64,000 nt of DNA from JAQUQI01 sp041650035 (GTDB lineage Bacteria; Omnitrophota; Gorgyraeia; JABMRG01): the NCBI GenBank assembly GCA_041650035.1, contig JBAZLY010000001.1:37995-101994 (forward strand). Reading direction: 5' to 3'. The notes under the pieces are model-generated. The model was given only the letters and a program-made list of their open reading frames with translations. It was not told the origin of the DNA and made no database searches. The position numbers and the translations under genes are program-made. Positions 44,736 to 54,130 of this stretch are shown in pieces (position 1 is the first letter of the stretch; every line of letters starts with the position of its first letter).

Positions 44736-45346
44736 CAGGTATCCATCCTTTCCAGCACAACCGACAATACCTTGGCCTTAATCTGTTTCATATTTATTTG
44801 CAGGGCAGAACAGGCCTTCGTCTTTGAGCGGACAAACGGCCTGTTTTTAATAAAATGGAGGTTGGCGTTTATATTTATCAGGCCTGTCTCGAATGCGGCA
44901 TTCAAATTATGTATAGCTGAAACGATATCCGGCAGCAGAGACCTCTTGCCCGTATAAGAAAGTTCAAGGGCCACTATCGCCGCCTCATAACAATAATCGC
45001 ATACCCTTTGCGGCGGGATAATGGCCTTCTTAAGGGCCTTTTGCAAATCAGCTGAATCCCGGGAGTGTTTTTTAAAAACCGATGCCAGGGCCTTATAGGC
45101 CTTGGCATCATCATCAATGATCAAGGTAAATCGCGACCTTAAGTTTTCGGATTTCTTCAGGGCCCTTTGCGCCCTCTCTTTGTAGCCGTTAAAACCCTTG
45201 CTTAATAAGGTAAAATGGGCCACCATACTCAAAAGCCCGCAGCCCAATGCCCCCACAAGCGCCGAGGCGCTTCCTCCGCCCGGAACCGGCATGGGCCCGG
45301 CAAGACAATCCAGATATACCTTTATATTCTTGTCCGCATACCCCAT
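44735..45346 (-). CDS. fchA: Methenyl-THF cyclohydrolase (FchA/formiminotransferase-cyclodeaminase family)
   Basis: The 203-residue protein has the family opening YLDCLAGPMPVPGGGSASAL, followed by mostly helical sequence and the conserved NAAFETGLININANL near the C-terminus. In acetogens FchA provides methenyl-THF cyclohydrolase activity. Here it abuts folD (one-base overlap), whose own cyclohydrolase lysine is missing. It has its own promoter upstream. Confidence 0.92.
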   Translation of the reverse strand: MGYADKNIKVYLDCLAGPMPVPGGGSASALVGALGCGLLSMVAHFTLLSKGFNGYKERAQRALKKSENLRSRFTLIIDDDAKAYKALASVFKKHSRDSADLQKALKKAIIPPQRVCDYCYEAAIVALELSYTGKRSLLPDIVSAIHNLNAAFETGLININANLHFIKNRPFVRSKTKACSALQINMKQIKAKVLSVVLERMDT

Positions 45347-45396
45347 GTATCCTGCCTAAAATTATAATTATTTGCAACAGCCGTCATCAATTATTT

Positions 45397-45424
45397 ATTA
45401 TACTCAAATAGTGGAATAACTCAA
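45397..45424 (-). promoter_or_regulatory. Promoter of the fchA-folD-metV-metF run
   Basis: TTGAGT (45419-45424) and a perfect TATAAT (45397-45402) are 16 bases apart on the minus strand, about 50 bases before the fchA start. It would drive the methyl-branch genes independently of fhs. Confidence 0.65.
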
Positions 45425-45451
45425 GGGTTAATTCACCCGTTTTACATTGTC

Positions 45452-47059
45452 TTAAAACAAGCCTTTGATCTTTCCAAGATTATCCGCACCAATACCCCAA
45501 GCCGCGGGGTGTTGCGGCAGACCGGGCAATAGCAATATATCACCGCACACGGGCACGACAAAGCCCGCGCCGGCAAATATCCTTATGTCATTCACCTTAA
45601 GCTTCCAGCCCCTTGGTGCACCTTTAAGCATATGATTATCGGAAAAGGAAAACTGGGTTTTAGCGATATTGACCAAAAGACCTCCTAAGCCGACACTCTC
45701 GATCAAATCCAGCGCCTTTCCTGCCTTGGGACTTATTGACACAGATTCGGCGCCATATACACCTGTCGCTATGATCTTGATCTTGTCTAACAGGCTTGAT
45801 GAAGAATTATACAGGAATTTGAACGCGGCAGGCCTGTTTTGAATAGACCTTACACAGGCATCCGCGAGGGACAGGGCACCCTTACCGCCTTTTTTTACGG
45901 CATCCGATACATGGCTTTCCGCGCCAAATGAGTCGCACGCCTTTCTGATATCATCAAGATCCTTAACGGTATCGGACGGAAATCTGTTTATGGCAACTAT
46001 AGGTTCTATGCCGAACCCCCTTATTATATTAATATGCCTTTCGAGATTTGACAGACCCTGAATATCGATAGCCCTCTTTGAGGCGACAAGCACTGCCAGT
46101 GACGGTCTAATATTACCTTGCCTGCATACTATATCAAAAAACTTTTCCGCGCCAAGATCGGCGGCAAAACCGCTTTCTGTAATCACGTAGTCGGATAATT
46201 TAAGCCCGGTAAGAATGGATATCAGACTATTGGCACCATGAGCGATATTGGCAAAAGGCCCACAATGCACAAACGCGGGCCCGCCTTCCAGGGTCTGGAC
46301 CAGATTAGGCATAAGGGCGTTTACAAGAAGGGCGCTCATTGCTCCGGCAGCCCCTAATGCCTTTGCCGTAACAGGCCTTTTCGCCTTTGAGAAAGCCGCT
46401 ATAATACGGGACAACCTGTTTTTAAGGTCAGGTATGTCTCTGCTTAAGGCTATAACCGCCATAATTTCCGAAGCGGCTATTATATCAAATCCGCTTTTAT
46501 ATGAAAGGCCTTTTTTTATGCTGAAACGTATACTGCGCAACGTCCTGTCACTGATATCAATAGCACGTCTTATCTGTATACTGTCTTTGTCAATTGCCAA
46601 TTTATTGCCAAAATAGATACTGCTGTCAAGCATAGCGCATAAAAGATTATTGGCAGCGGAGACCGCATAAGCGTCACCGGTAAAATGCAAATTTATATCT
46701 TCCATCGGTATTACCTGGGAATAACCGCCCCCACAGGCTCCCCCTTTTATGCCGAACATCGGCCCCAGGGATGGTTCACGCAGGCATAATATAGCTCTCT
46801 TCCCCAACCGATTAAAAGCCTGGGCCAGACCAACCGCAGTAGAGGTCTTACCCTCTCCGTGTTTTGTAGGGGTCATGGATGTGACTAATATGATCTTACC
46901 GTCACGTCTGCTTCTCAATCTGCCGTATACAGAAGGCGAGACCTTGGCGATATGTCTGCCATAAAGGAAGAGTTCCCTATCATCGATACCGGCATCTTTC
47001 GCGATCTGGGTTATCGGCCTGGGCAAGACCTTTTGAGCAATTTTAATATCTGAAATCAT
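45452..47059 (-). CDS. fhs: Formate--tetrahydrofolate ligase
   Basis: Fhs activates formate with ATP to make 10-formyl-THF, the entry step of the methyl branch. The 535-residue protein has the P-loop TPTKHGEGKTS (residues 63-73), LREPSLGPMFGIKGGACGGGYSQV (in part), the GDAYAVSAANNLL motif and the C-terminal GDILLLPGLP. Its P-loop has KH where most members have PAG-like residues, a mild variation. It starts 2 bases after rnhB ends, so it may be read from the ribosomal-protein operon. Confidence 0.96.
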   Translation of the reverse strand: MISDIKIAQKVLPRPITQIAKDAGIDDRELFLYGRHIAKVSPSVYGRLRSRRDGKIILVTSMTPTKHGEGKTSTAVGLAQAFNRLGKRAILCLREPSLGPMFGIKGGACGGGYSQVIPMEDINLHFTGDAYAVSAANNLLCAMLDSSIYFGNKLAIDKDSIQIRRAIDISDRTLRSIRFSIKKGLSYKSGFDIIAASEIMAVIALSRDIPDLKNRLSRIIAAFSKAKRPVTAKALGAAGAMSALLVNALMPNLVQTLEGGPAFVHCGPFANIAHGANSLISILTGLKLSDYVITESGFAADLGAEKFFDIVCRQGNIRPSLAVLVASKRAIDIQGLSNLERHINIIRGFGIEPIVAINRFPSDTVKDLDDIRKACDSFGAESHVSDAVKKGGKGALSLADACVRSIQNRPAAFKFLYNSSSSLLDKIKIIATGVYGAESVSISPKAGKALDLIESVGLGGLLVNIAKTQFSFSDNHMLKGAPRGWKLKVNDIRIFAGAGFVVPVCGDILLLPGLPQHPAAWGIGADNLGKIKGLF

Positions 47060-47061
47060 AG

Positions 47062-47688
47062 CTATCCTCTGGTCATATCAATAATGCTACCGAAACTTCG
47101 CCTGTGTACCGGGGAATACCCCATACGCCTGATAGCGAGCATATGGCCTCTGGTCCCGTACCCCTTGTGACGTCCGAAACCGTATCCGGGAAATATACGG
47201 TCATAAAATTCCAAAAGCCTGTCCCTGGTTACCTTTGCCACAATAGAGGCACAGGCTATGGATAGGCTTTTCTGATCACCTCGGATTATGCATTTCTGAT
47301 CAGCCTTGAGACGCAAACGCATGTTACCGTCAATCAATAAGAGATCGGGCCTTACGTATAGATCCAACACAGACATCTGCATCGCAGCCAAGGTGGCACG
47401 GTATATATTGATTCTGTCAATATCGTCTTCCGCGACTATACCGATACCCACAAATGCCTTATCTAATATTTGCCCATACGCAAGTTGACGGGCGCGGGCG
47501 GAAAGCTTCTTCGAATCATCGATCACGCAAGAGAAACTATAATCCTTAAGCACTACCGAGGCCGCAACAACAGGCCCTGCCAAAGGCCCCCTGCCGGCCT
47601 CATCTATACCGGCTACTAATCTATAACCATCGGCCTTGGCCTTTAACTCTTCGTCTATCAGCCGATTATTGTTTTGTATCCTGGCCAA
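47062..47688 (-). CDS. rnhB: Ribonuclease HII
   Basis: RNase HII removes ribonucleotides from DNA. The 208-residue protein has GIDEAGRGPLAGPVVAA with the acidic pair, DDSKKLS, and the LLIDGN and SIVAKVTRD motifs. It probably starts at a TTG (47688) inside the end of rplS, as no ATG is available before the conserved region; a GAGGAAAAGG stretch precedes it. Confidence 0.95.
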   Translation of the reverse strand: MARIQNNNRLIDEELKAKADGYRLVAGIDEAGRGPLAGPVVAASVVLKDYSFSCVIDDSKKLSARARQLAYGQILDKAFVGIGIVAEDDIDRINIYRATLAAMQMSVLDLYVRPDLLLIDGNMRLRLKADQKCIIRGDQKSLSIACASIVAKVTRDRLLEFYDRIFPGYGFGRHKGYGTRGHMLAIRRMGYSPVHRRSFGSIIDMTRG

Positions 47689-48025
47689 CCTTTTCCTCGA
47701 TCACAGTCTTTTTACCGATCTTGTTTCTAAGATAATAGAGTTTAGCCCGTTTTGCCCGGCCGCGCTTGACCAACTCAATCTTATCGATACCTGGAGAATG
47801 AAGGGGAAACGTCCTCTCCAAACCCTCCCCATAAGAAACACGTCTTAACGTGAATGTCTCCCCCGTGCCGGAACCCTTTCTGGCTATAACAATACCCTCA
47901 AAGGCCTGCAGTCTCTGCTTATCTTCTTCAACGATCTTGATAAATACCTTTATGGTATCTCCGATTGAAAATTGCGGCAAACCTTTCTTTATATATTTTT
48001 CCTCAACCATTTTTATCTTATCCAT
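47666..48025 (-). CDS. rplS: Ribosomal protein bL19
   Basis: This 119-residue large-subunit protein has the FSIGDTIKVFIKI, FEGIVIARKG and GVERTFPLHSP-like (GLERTFPLHSPGI) motifs of bL19. ATG 48025 follows AAAGGAG by 8 bases; a longer frame to 48091 adds non-conserved residues. The usual neighbour trmD is upstream. Confidence 0.96.
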   Translation of the reverse strand: MDKIKMVEEKYIKKGLPQFSIGDTIKVFIKIVEEDKQRLQAFEGIVIARKGSGTGETFTLRRVSYGEGLERTFPLHSPGIDKIELVKRGRAKRAKLYYLRNKIGKKTVIEEKVGQDTKQ

Positions 48026-48095
48026 CTTATTTACTCCTTTATTGTTTTTACGCGTAATATACCATTGACCGGGGTATCCTCTATCCCGCAAAAGG

Positions 48096-48809
48096 TCATA
48101 CGCCTTTTCCTATTTCTAATTGTTTTATATGCCTTATCATGTCAGGCCTCTTATCTATAGTCTCGCGTATAGATTCGACTTCTCTCCATCTTTCTACCGC
48201 TCTATGATTTCCCGATAATAATACGGCAGGAACCTTTCTGCCTTTATAATCCGCTGGCCTGGTATAATGCGGGTATTCCAATAAACCACCGATAAAACTC
48301 TCGTCCGCATTTGAGTTGAGATCCCCAAGCACCCCAGGGACCAGGCGTGCCACCGCATCGATTAAGACCATGGCGGCAAGCTCTCCGCCAGTCAAGACAT
48401 AGTCGCCTATAGATATTTCATCCGAGATAAACCCCCTTATTCTTTCATCTACTCCTTCATAATGCCCGCATATCAATACCAGTGATCTTTGCTGTGCGAG
48501 GCTGTTACATAACCCCTGGTCCAAAACCCTGCCTTTAGGGCCCATGAGCATAACCTTAGCATTCGGGCATGCGCGTCTTACGCTTTGCAAGGCATCTAAA
48601 ACCGGCTGGCATTGCAAAACCATGCCGGGCCCGCCGCCGAACGGTTTATCGTCTACCTTTCTATGCCGGTCAAGGGAGTATTTTCTTATATCATGTATGC
48701 CTATTCGCAGCCTGCCCGAATCTCTGCCGCGTTTAACTATCGATTCCGAAAGCACCGGGTCAAACATATTCGGAAAGAGCGTAAGGACATGTATATCCAT
48801 CGTGTTCAC
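48096..48809 (-). CDS. trmD: tRNA (guanine-37-N1)-methyltransferase
   Basis: TrmD methylates G37 of tRNAs reading CNN codons and prevents frameshifting. The 237-residue SPOUT enzyme has LTLFPNMFDP, KPFGGGPGM, the knot motif GDYVLTGGELA and ESFIGGLLEYPHYTRP. A GTG at 48809 (after AAGG) or the ATG at 48800 may be the start. Confidence 0.96.
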   Translation of the reverse strand: MNTMDIHVLTLFPNMFDPVLSESIVKRGRDSGRLRIGIHDIRKYSLDRHRKVDDKPFGGGPGMVLQCQPVLDALQSVRRACPNAKVMLMGPKGRVLDQGLCNSLAQQRSLVLICGHYEGVDERIRGFISDEISIGDYVLTGGELAAMVLIDAVARLVPGVLGDLNSNADESFIGGLLEYPHYTRPADYKGRKVPAVLLSGNHRAVERWREVESIRETIDKRPDMIRHIKQLEIGKGV

Positions 48810-48891
48810 GCTGACCGACCTTTATTATAATACGGTAAATTGATAAGCTGGCATCCGTCATATAAGACAAGCCAATGTTTATAATATATTA

Positions 48892-49125
48892 TTACGCTTT
48901 CTTGACTATGCTTTTGATGGTCTCCGTCATTTTTGCCCCCACCCCAAGCCAATACGCGGCCCTCTGCTTATCTATTTTTACGTAAGCGGGATTTTTTGAC
49001 GGATCATAAAAACCAATCTCCTCTATCGACTTCGCATTCACGCCTTCGTGGTGATCGCAAACCACGATTTTAAAATGCGGCTTCCCCTTTGTACCCATTC
49101 TCTTTAGCCTTATTGAAACTGCCAT
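48892..49125 (-). CDS. rpsP: Ribosomal protein bS16
   Basis: The 77-residue small-subunit protein has the typical MAVSIRLKRMG start, the IEEIGFYDP motif and RAAYWLGVGAKMTETI. ATG 49125 follows AGAGGAG; the frame extends upstream without conserved residues. trmD lies downstream with about 80 bases between, where rimM usually sits. Confidence 0.96.
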   Translation of the reverse strand: MAVSIRLKRMGTKGKPHFKIVVCDHHEGVNAKSIEEIGFYDPSKNPAYVKIDKQRAAYWLGVGAKMTETIKSIVKKA

Positions 49126-49211
49126 TTTACCGCTCCTCTTTTTTAAATTGTTACGTTGCTGACCCATTTTACCTGCGGCAATAGCCTGCCCGAAGGAGGC
49201 CATAGGCCTGC

Positions 49212-50477
49212 CTATGCCTTAACCCTCTTTATCCTTGCCCCGAGAGCAGAAAGTTTATTTTCCATATTCTTATAACCCCTGTCAAGATGATATATCCTGG
49301 AGATAGTTGTCCTGCCCTTGGCAACCAGTCCGCCTATTGCAAGGGCCGCGGAGGCCCTAAGATCGGATGCCATCACCTCGGCTCCGCTTAAATACTTTAC
49401 GCCGTGTATTATAGAGCTTTCTCCTTCAAGCAGTATATGCGCCCCCATCCTGTTGAGTTCACCAACATGCATAAAACGCTCGGGATATATCTTTTCGGTT
49501 ATTATCGCTATGCCTTTTGAAACCGACATAAGGGCCATCATCTGTGCCTGCAGGTCTGTTGGAAACCCCGGATAAGACAATGTTGTAACATCAATTGTCT
49601 TCAATCTTCGCAAAGCCCTAACCCTTATATCCCCGTTAGCCTTTGCGTTGATAATAGCACCGGCCTCGGAGAGTTTGTCGGTAAGAGCCCTAAGATGGCC
49701 TATTTCAGCCCCCTTTATAGTAATGTCCCCGCGGCTCGCGCAAGAGGCTATCATGTATGTCCCAGCCTCTATCCTGTCAGGTATAATATTGTGCTCGGTA
49801 CCATGCAGGCATTTAACACCCTCTATCTCTATGGTATGAGTGTTATGCCCTCTTATCTTAGCGCCCATTTTAATAAGAAAATTAGCAAGATCCACTATCT
49901 CCGGTTCGCAGGCAGCGTATTCTATTATCGTCTTACCCTTTGCAAGCGTCGCGGCCATCATCACATTAGCGGTAGCTAAAACAGAGGAACCAAAAGAACC
50001 TCCAAGATATATAGGGCTGCCTCTTAAACCCTCGGTCTGGGCTATCACATAACCATGCTCTATAGTTATCTCGGCGCCAAGCGCCCTTAACCCTTTTATA
50101 TGTATGTTTATCGGCCTGGGGCCGATCACGCAACCCCCGGGCAAAGATACCTTGGCGTACCTCTGTTTTGCCAAGAGGGCCCCAAGTATACATATAGACG
50201 CGCGCATAGTACTCACATAACTATATGCCGCTGTATTGCCTTTATATCCCGACGGATCGATCTCAAGCGCGCCGTTAGAAAAATTCGTCTTTACCCCCAA
50301 AGCGCGCAATATCTTGCACATGGTAAAGACATCACTCAATTGAGGCACACCCTTGATCAGGGATTTCTCATCCGACAAAATACAGGCGGCCATTATGGGC
50401 AACGCGGCATTCTTTGAGCCGTCCACCCTGACCTCACCCAATAATCTTGTAGGCCCTTCTATAATAAGCCTATCCAT
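49212..50477 (-). CDS. murA: UDP-N-acetylglucosamine 1-carboxyvinyltransferase
   Basis: MurA commits UDP-GlcNAc to peptidoglycan synthesis by adding enolpyruvate. The 421-residue protein has DGSKNAALPIMAA with the catalytic lysine and asparagine, and LPGGCVIGPRP with the fosfomycin-target cysteine C116. The presence of Cys rather than Asp predicts fosfomycin sensitivity. ATG 50477 is chosen over an upstream TTG. It is separate from the main dcw cluster. Confidence 0.96.
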   Translation of the reverse strand: MDRLIIEGPTRLLGEVRVDGSKNAALPIMAACILSDEKSLIKGVPQLSDVFTMCKILRALGVKTNFSNGALEIDPSGYKGNTAAYSYVSTMRASICILGALLAKQRYAKVSLPGGCVIGPRPINIHIKGLRALGAEITIEHGYVIAQTEGLRGSPIYLGGSFGSSVLATANVMMAATLAKGKTIIEYAACEPEIVDLANFLIKMGAKIRGHNTHTIEIEGVKCLHGTEHNIIPDRIEAGTYMIASCASRGDITIKGAEIGHLRALTDKLSEAGAIINAKANGDIRVRALRRLKTIDVTTLSYPGFPTDLQAQMMALMSVSKGIAIITEKIYPERFMHVGELNRMGAHILLEGESSIIHGVKYLSGAEVMASDLRASAALAIGGLVAKGRTTISRIYHLDRGYKNMENKLSALGARIKRVKA

Positions 50478-50586
50478 TATCCTCAAACCTGTGTTGTTCC
50501 AAATCGTGCATCAAATAAAGAAAAGGCTCCTGCCCGGCCATACGTGCCAATCCAGACCGCATATCCGGGCATGTTTATGTATATCC

Positions 50587-51423
50587 CTATTTCAAACGAG
50601 CCGTAACCACCCTTGCAATATCGTTCAAATCATTAAAAAACATTATATCGGAGAATTTACCAGAGCTATTTATAATGGCCCTGACCGCATCAACGCTATT
50701 ATCAGGTATCTCCAGACCTATGATACCGCCTTCTTTCAAGAAATCCGGGGCATCCTTTGCTATGCGCCGGTAAAAATCCATCCCATCCGCACCGCCACAC
50801 AAGGCCTCAACCGGCTCATGTTTAAGTTCAATGGAAAGACTATTCATCTCTCCGCAGCTGATATAAGGCGGATTACATATTATGGCATCAAACGACTTTC
50901 TGTATTCATCGGCAAGAGAAAACAAATCTGCCTTTATGAAAACAATGCCTTCGGAGGCGCTGTTTCGCGCCGCGTTTTCTCCCGCTGTCTTAACTGCCAA
51001 ATCGGAAATGTCAGAACCTATTATTTTACAATGGGTTAATGCCTTTGTCAATGATATAGCGATATTCCCGCTTCCTGCACAGAGATCGAGTATATTCAGG
51101 TCAGCCCGCCGCAGACCACTTAATAGGCTTATCATCGTCTCTACAAGTATCTCCGTTTCAGGCCTGGGTATAAAAACCCCTTTTTCTACACCAATATCAT
51201 AGCCTAAAAAATTCACCGTGCCTGTTATATACTGTAAGGGTTCTCCTTTGATCCGGCGGCTAAGCATCTGCTCAAGTGACAGAAGATCGTCCGCGCAGAG
51301 ATTTATCTCATTAATATACAACTCCACTACAGGCCTATTAAGCAGATAACTCAATATCGCCTGCGCGTTGGCGGCAGGAGAATCTACCCCTGAATCCCTT
51401 AGGCGTCTGATAGCCTCAATCAT
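50587..51423 (-). CDS. prmC: Peptide chain release factor N5-glutamine methyltransferase
   Basis: PrmC methylates the glutamine of the GGQ motif in release factors. The protein (278 residues from ATG 51423) has an N-terminal helical domain (IEAIRRLRDSGVDSP), the SAM motif LDLCAGSGNIAISL and the NPPY catalytic motif. A longer frame extends to 51534 and overlaps prfA, but its extra residues do not match the family. Its substrate gene, prfA, is directly upstream. Confidence 0.94.
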   Translation of the reverse strand: MIEAIRRLRDSGVDSPAANAQAILSYLLNRPVVELYINEINLCADDLLSLEQMLSRRIKGEPLQYITGTVNFLGYDIGVEKGVFIPRPETEILVETMISLLSGLRRADLNILDLCAGSGNIAISLTKALTHCKIIGSDISDLAVKTAGENAARNSASEGIVFIKADLFSLADEYRKSFDAIICNPPYISCGEMNSLSIELKHEPVEALCGGADGMDFYRRIAKDAPDFLKEGGIIGLEIPDNSVDAVRAIINSSGKFSDIMFFNDLNDIARVVTARLK

Positions 51424-51487
51424 TACGGGGAATTCTTGCTCGGGTTCTCGCGCGCCTGCCGGTGAGGCGCGATGTTCAATACCGGCA

Positions 51488-52552
51488 TTAGAGATTTTCA
51501 AGCTTTTTTTTCCTATCCGCCTCAACAAGAGCACCTATCAGATCGTCAAGATCTCCTGCCAAGATCGCTTCCAATTTGTGCATAGTAAGGCCTATCCTGT
51601 GGTCCGTAACACGCCTGTCGGGAAAATTATATGTCCTTATCTTCTGACTCCTGTCTCCCGTACCAACCTGAATTCTCCTCTGTCTGGTTATCTTATCAGC
51701 TTGATCCTGCCTGAATTTTTCAAAAAGCCGCGAACGCAATATCTTCATGGCCTTTATCTTATTCTTAAGCTGAGAACGCTCATCCTGGCAGGACACAATC
51801 ACATTAGTAGGTATGTGGGTTATCCTGACAGCTGAATCCGTGGTATTAACACTTTGACCTCCGCAACCGCTTGAGCGGTACACATCAATACGCAGATCCT
51901 TTGGATCGATCTTGATATCCACTTCTTCGGCCTGGGGTAAAACAGCAACCGTCACCGCCGATGTATGAATCCTGCCCTGGGCCTCTGTAGACGGCACTCT
52001 TTGAACCCGGTGAGTCCCGCTCTCGTATTTAAGTTTTCTAAAAATATTATGGCCCTCGATTGAAAATATTACCTCTTTCAGCCCCCCTGCCTCGGACGGG
52101 GACGTATTCATAACATCCACTTTCCATTTATTGGACTGCGCGAATTTCGTATACATCCTGAACAAATCCGAAGCGAAAAGAGACGCCTCAAGTCCGCCGG
52201 TCCCCGCCCTTATCTCCATTATTATATTACGGGAAGCGTCCGGGTCATCATCAATCAGCATGCCTTCAAGTTCAGACTTGATTACCGCCTGCCGCGACTC
52301 TATTTCCGCTATCTCCGCCTTGGCCAACTCGATAAAATCAGACTCATGCTTTTCCTTAAGCATGGCTTGCAACCCGGATTTTTCATTCTCACAAAACATA
52401 TACGCGTCATACCTGTCGAGCAGCTGCGACATGAATGACAGTTCTTTGGCGTATCGCTGATATAGCGGCCTATCACTTATGACTTTGTCATCAGACAACA
52501 GGGTCTTTAGTTCTTCAAACCGCTTTTTTTTCTTTTCCAATAATCCAATCAT
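51488..52552 (-). CDS. prfA: Peptide chain release factor 1
   Basis: RF1 ends translation at UAA and UAG. The 354-residue protein has the GGQ motif (SSGCGGQSVNTTDSAVR) and the codon-recognition tripeptide PST (RVPSTEAQGR), a variant of the PxT expected for RF1 rather than the SPF of RF2. The ATG at 52552 gives a family-typical length; a TTG-type longer frame to 52606 is less likely. prmC follows. Confidence 0.96.
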   Translation of the reverse strand: MIGLLEKKKKRFEELKTLLSDDKVISDRPLYQRYAKELSFMSQLLDRYDAYMFCENEKSGLQAMLKEKHESDFIELAKAEIAEIESRQAVIKSELEGMLIDDDPDASRNIIMEIRAGTGGLEASLFASDLFRMYTKFAQSNKWKVDVMNTSPSEAGGLKEVIFSIEGHNIFRKLKYESGTHRVQRVPSTEAQGRIHTSAVTVAVLPQAEEVDIKIDPKDLRIDVYRSSGCGGQSVNTTDSAVRITHIPTNVIVSCQDERSQLKNKIKAMKILRSRLFEKFRQDQADKITRQRRIQVGTGDRSQKIRTYNFPDRRVTDHRIGLTMHKLEAILAGDLDDLIGALVEADRKKKLENL

Positions 52553-52616
52553 AATAATGCGGACAGCGCGGGAAGGACATTGAAAAAATGCCTGCCCGGC
52601 AGACACAGCCTCTTTA

Positions 52617-52817
52617 TTATTGTTTCCTGTATTTCTTCATAAATTTTTCAACCCGGCCGGCAGAATCTACGAATTTCTGTTTGCCCGTGAAAAATGGGTG
52701 GCACTTGGAACAGATCTCGACTTTTATATTCGGTTTCGTGCAGCGCGTGTGGATTACCTCACCACAAGCACATGTTATTGTAGTCTCTTTATATTCCGGG
52801 TGTATCTTTTTCTTCAT
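52617..52817 (-). CDS. rpmE: Ribosomal protein bL31 (zinc form)
   Basis: The 66-residue protein starts MKKKIHPEY and has the four zinc-site cysteines C16, C18, C36 and C39, followed by CHPFFTGKQKF. AGGAGG precedes the ATG at 52817. It lies between rho and prfA, a very common arrangement. Confidence 0.96.
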   Translation of the reverse strand: MKKKIHPEYKETTITCACGEVIHTRCTKPNIKVEICSKCHPFFTGKQKFVDSAGRVEKFMKKYRKQ

Positions 52818-52876
52818 TTTACCTTTCCTCCTTATAAACGGTTTTGTCATCAGCCGGCAGCCTGACCGGGCAGACC

Positions 52877-54130
52877 TTATTGATTCATACCCATTAAAAA
52901 TTCCGCGTTTGTTTTTGATTTGGATAATTTTTCAATAAGAAGCTGCATAGATTCATCTGACGGCAGCTCGTTCAATATCTTTCTCAATATCCATACGCGT
53001 TTCAACTCTTCAGGGTCCATCAGCAGGTCTTCTTTTCTTGTGTTGGACCGCTTGATATCAATAGCCGGGTATATCCTCTTTTGAAAAAGATTCCTGTCCA
53101 ACTGCAGTTCCATGTTACCCGTTCCCTTAAACTCCTCAAATATGACCTCATCCATCCTGCTTCCGGTATCAACTAAAGCGGTAGAGATAATGGTAAGGGA
53201 GCCCCCCTCTTCGATATTCCTCGCGGCCCCGAAAAACCTCTTAGGCTTATGCAGGGCGTTTGAATCAACGCCTCCGGAGAGTATCTTGCCGCTATGAGGG
53301 ACAACAGTATTATAGGCACGGGCAAGACGGGTTATGCTGTCCAATAATATAAGCACATCCTTCTTATGCTCGACAAGTCTCTTCGCCTTCTCAAGCACCA
53401 TCTCAGCAACCTGCACATGACGTTCCGCCGGTTCGTCAAAGGTAGAACTGATCACCTCGCCCTTAACGGAACGTTCCATGTCCGTCACCTCTTCGGGCCT
53501 CTCATCAATCAGGAGGACTATAAGTATGGTATTGGGAGAATTCTTCGTCACGGCATTGGCTATCTTTTGAAGTATTATCGTCTTGCCGCTATACGGAGGC
53601 GCGACGATCATCCCGCGCTGGCCTTTCCCAATAGGCGTCAGCAGATCCATTACTCTTGTTGAAAGCTCTTTCGGGTCATTCTCCAGCAAAAACCTCTCTC
53701 TCGGATAGAGCGGAGTAAGGTTTTCAAAAAGTATCTTATCCTTCGCCTTTTCAGCGTCTGTAAAATTCACCTGCTCAACCTTAAGCAGGGCGAAATAACG
53801 CTCACCCTCCTTTGGAGAACGTATCTGTCCGTGCACGGTATCACCTGTTCTCAAATCAAACTTCCTGATCTGGCTGGGAGATACATAGATATCATCCGGG
53901 CAAGGCAGGTAATTATAATTCGGGGACCTCAAAAAACCAAACCCGTCAGGCAGCACCTCGAGCACCCCGCCGCCGTTCATAGCGCCCTCGTTGCGAGTCT
54001 GGGATTGAAGTATCCTGAATATAAGATCCTGTTTCTTAAGCCCGCTTGTACCGTTGACCTTGAGATCGCCGGCAACCTTATTCAGTTCCGAGACCTTCAT
54101 TTTTTTTAATTCTGCTGCGTCTATAGCCAT
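52877..54130 (-). CDS. rho: Transcription termination factor Rho
   Basis: Rho is the hexameric RNA helicase that ends untranslated transcripts. The 417-residue protein has the N-terminal Rho-N helical domain (AAELKKMKVSELN), the RNA-binding cold-shock-like fold with GFGFLRSP, the P-loop region APPYSGKT and the LIDERPEEVTDMERS and Q/R-loop segments. The P-loop has PPYSGK where many Rhos have PPKAGK, within normal variation. Its start overlaps the end of coaE by 53 bases. Confidence 0.96.
   Translation of the reverse strand: MAIDAAELKKMKVSELNKVAGDLKVNGTSGLKKQDLIFRILQSQTRNEGAMNGGGVLEVLPDGFGFLRSPNYNYLPCPDDIYVSPSQIRKFDLRTGDTVHGQIRSPKEGERYFALLKVEQVNFTDAEKAKDKILFENLTPLYPRERFLLENDPKELSTRVMDLLTPIGKGQRGMIVAPPYSGKTIILQKIANAVTKNSPNTILIVLLIDERPEEVTDMERSVKGEVISSTFDEPAERHVQVAEMVLEKAKRLVEHKKDVLILLDSITRLARAYNTVVPHSGKILSGGVDSNALHKPKRFFGAARNIEEGGSLTIISTALVDTGSRMDEVIFEEFKGTGNMELQLDRNLFQKRIYPAIDIKRSNTRKEDLLMDPEELKRVWILRKILNELPSDESMQLLIEKLSKSKTNAEFLMGMNQ

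Noticed and set aside
45425..45440. GGGTTAATTCACCC near-palindrome after fhs, considered as a terminator
   Set aside because: Only about four paired bases and no T-run follow; too weak to call.
53560..53610. Rho P-loop variant (APPYSGKT)
   Set aside because: The invariant GKT is intact; the preceding residues vary in the family.
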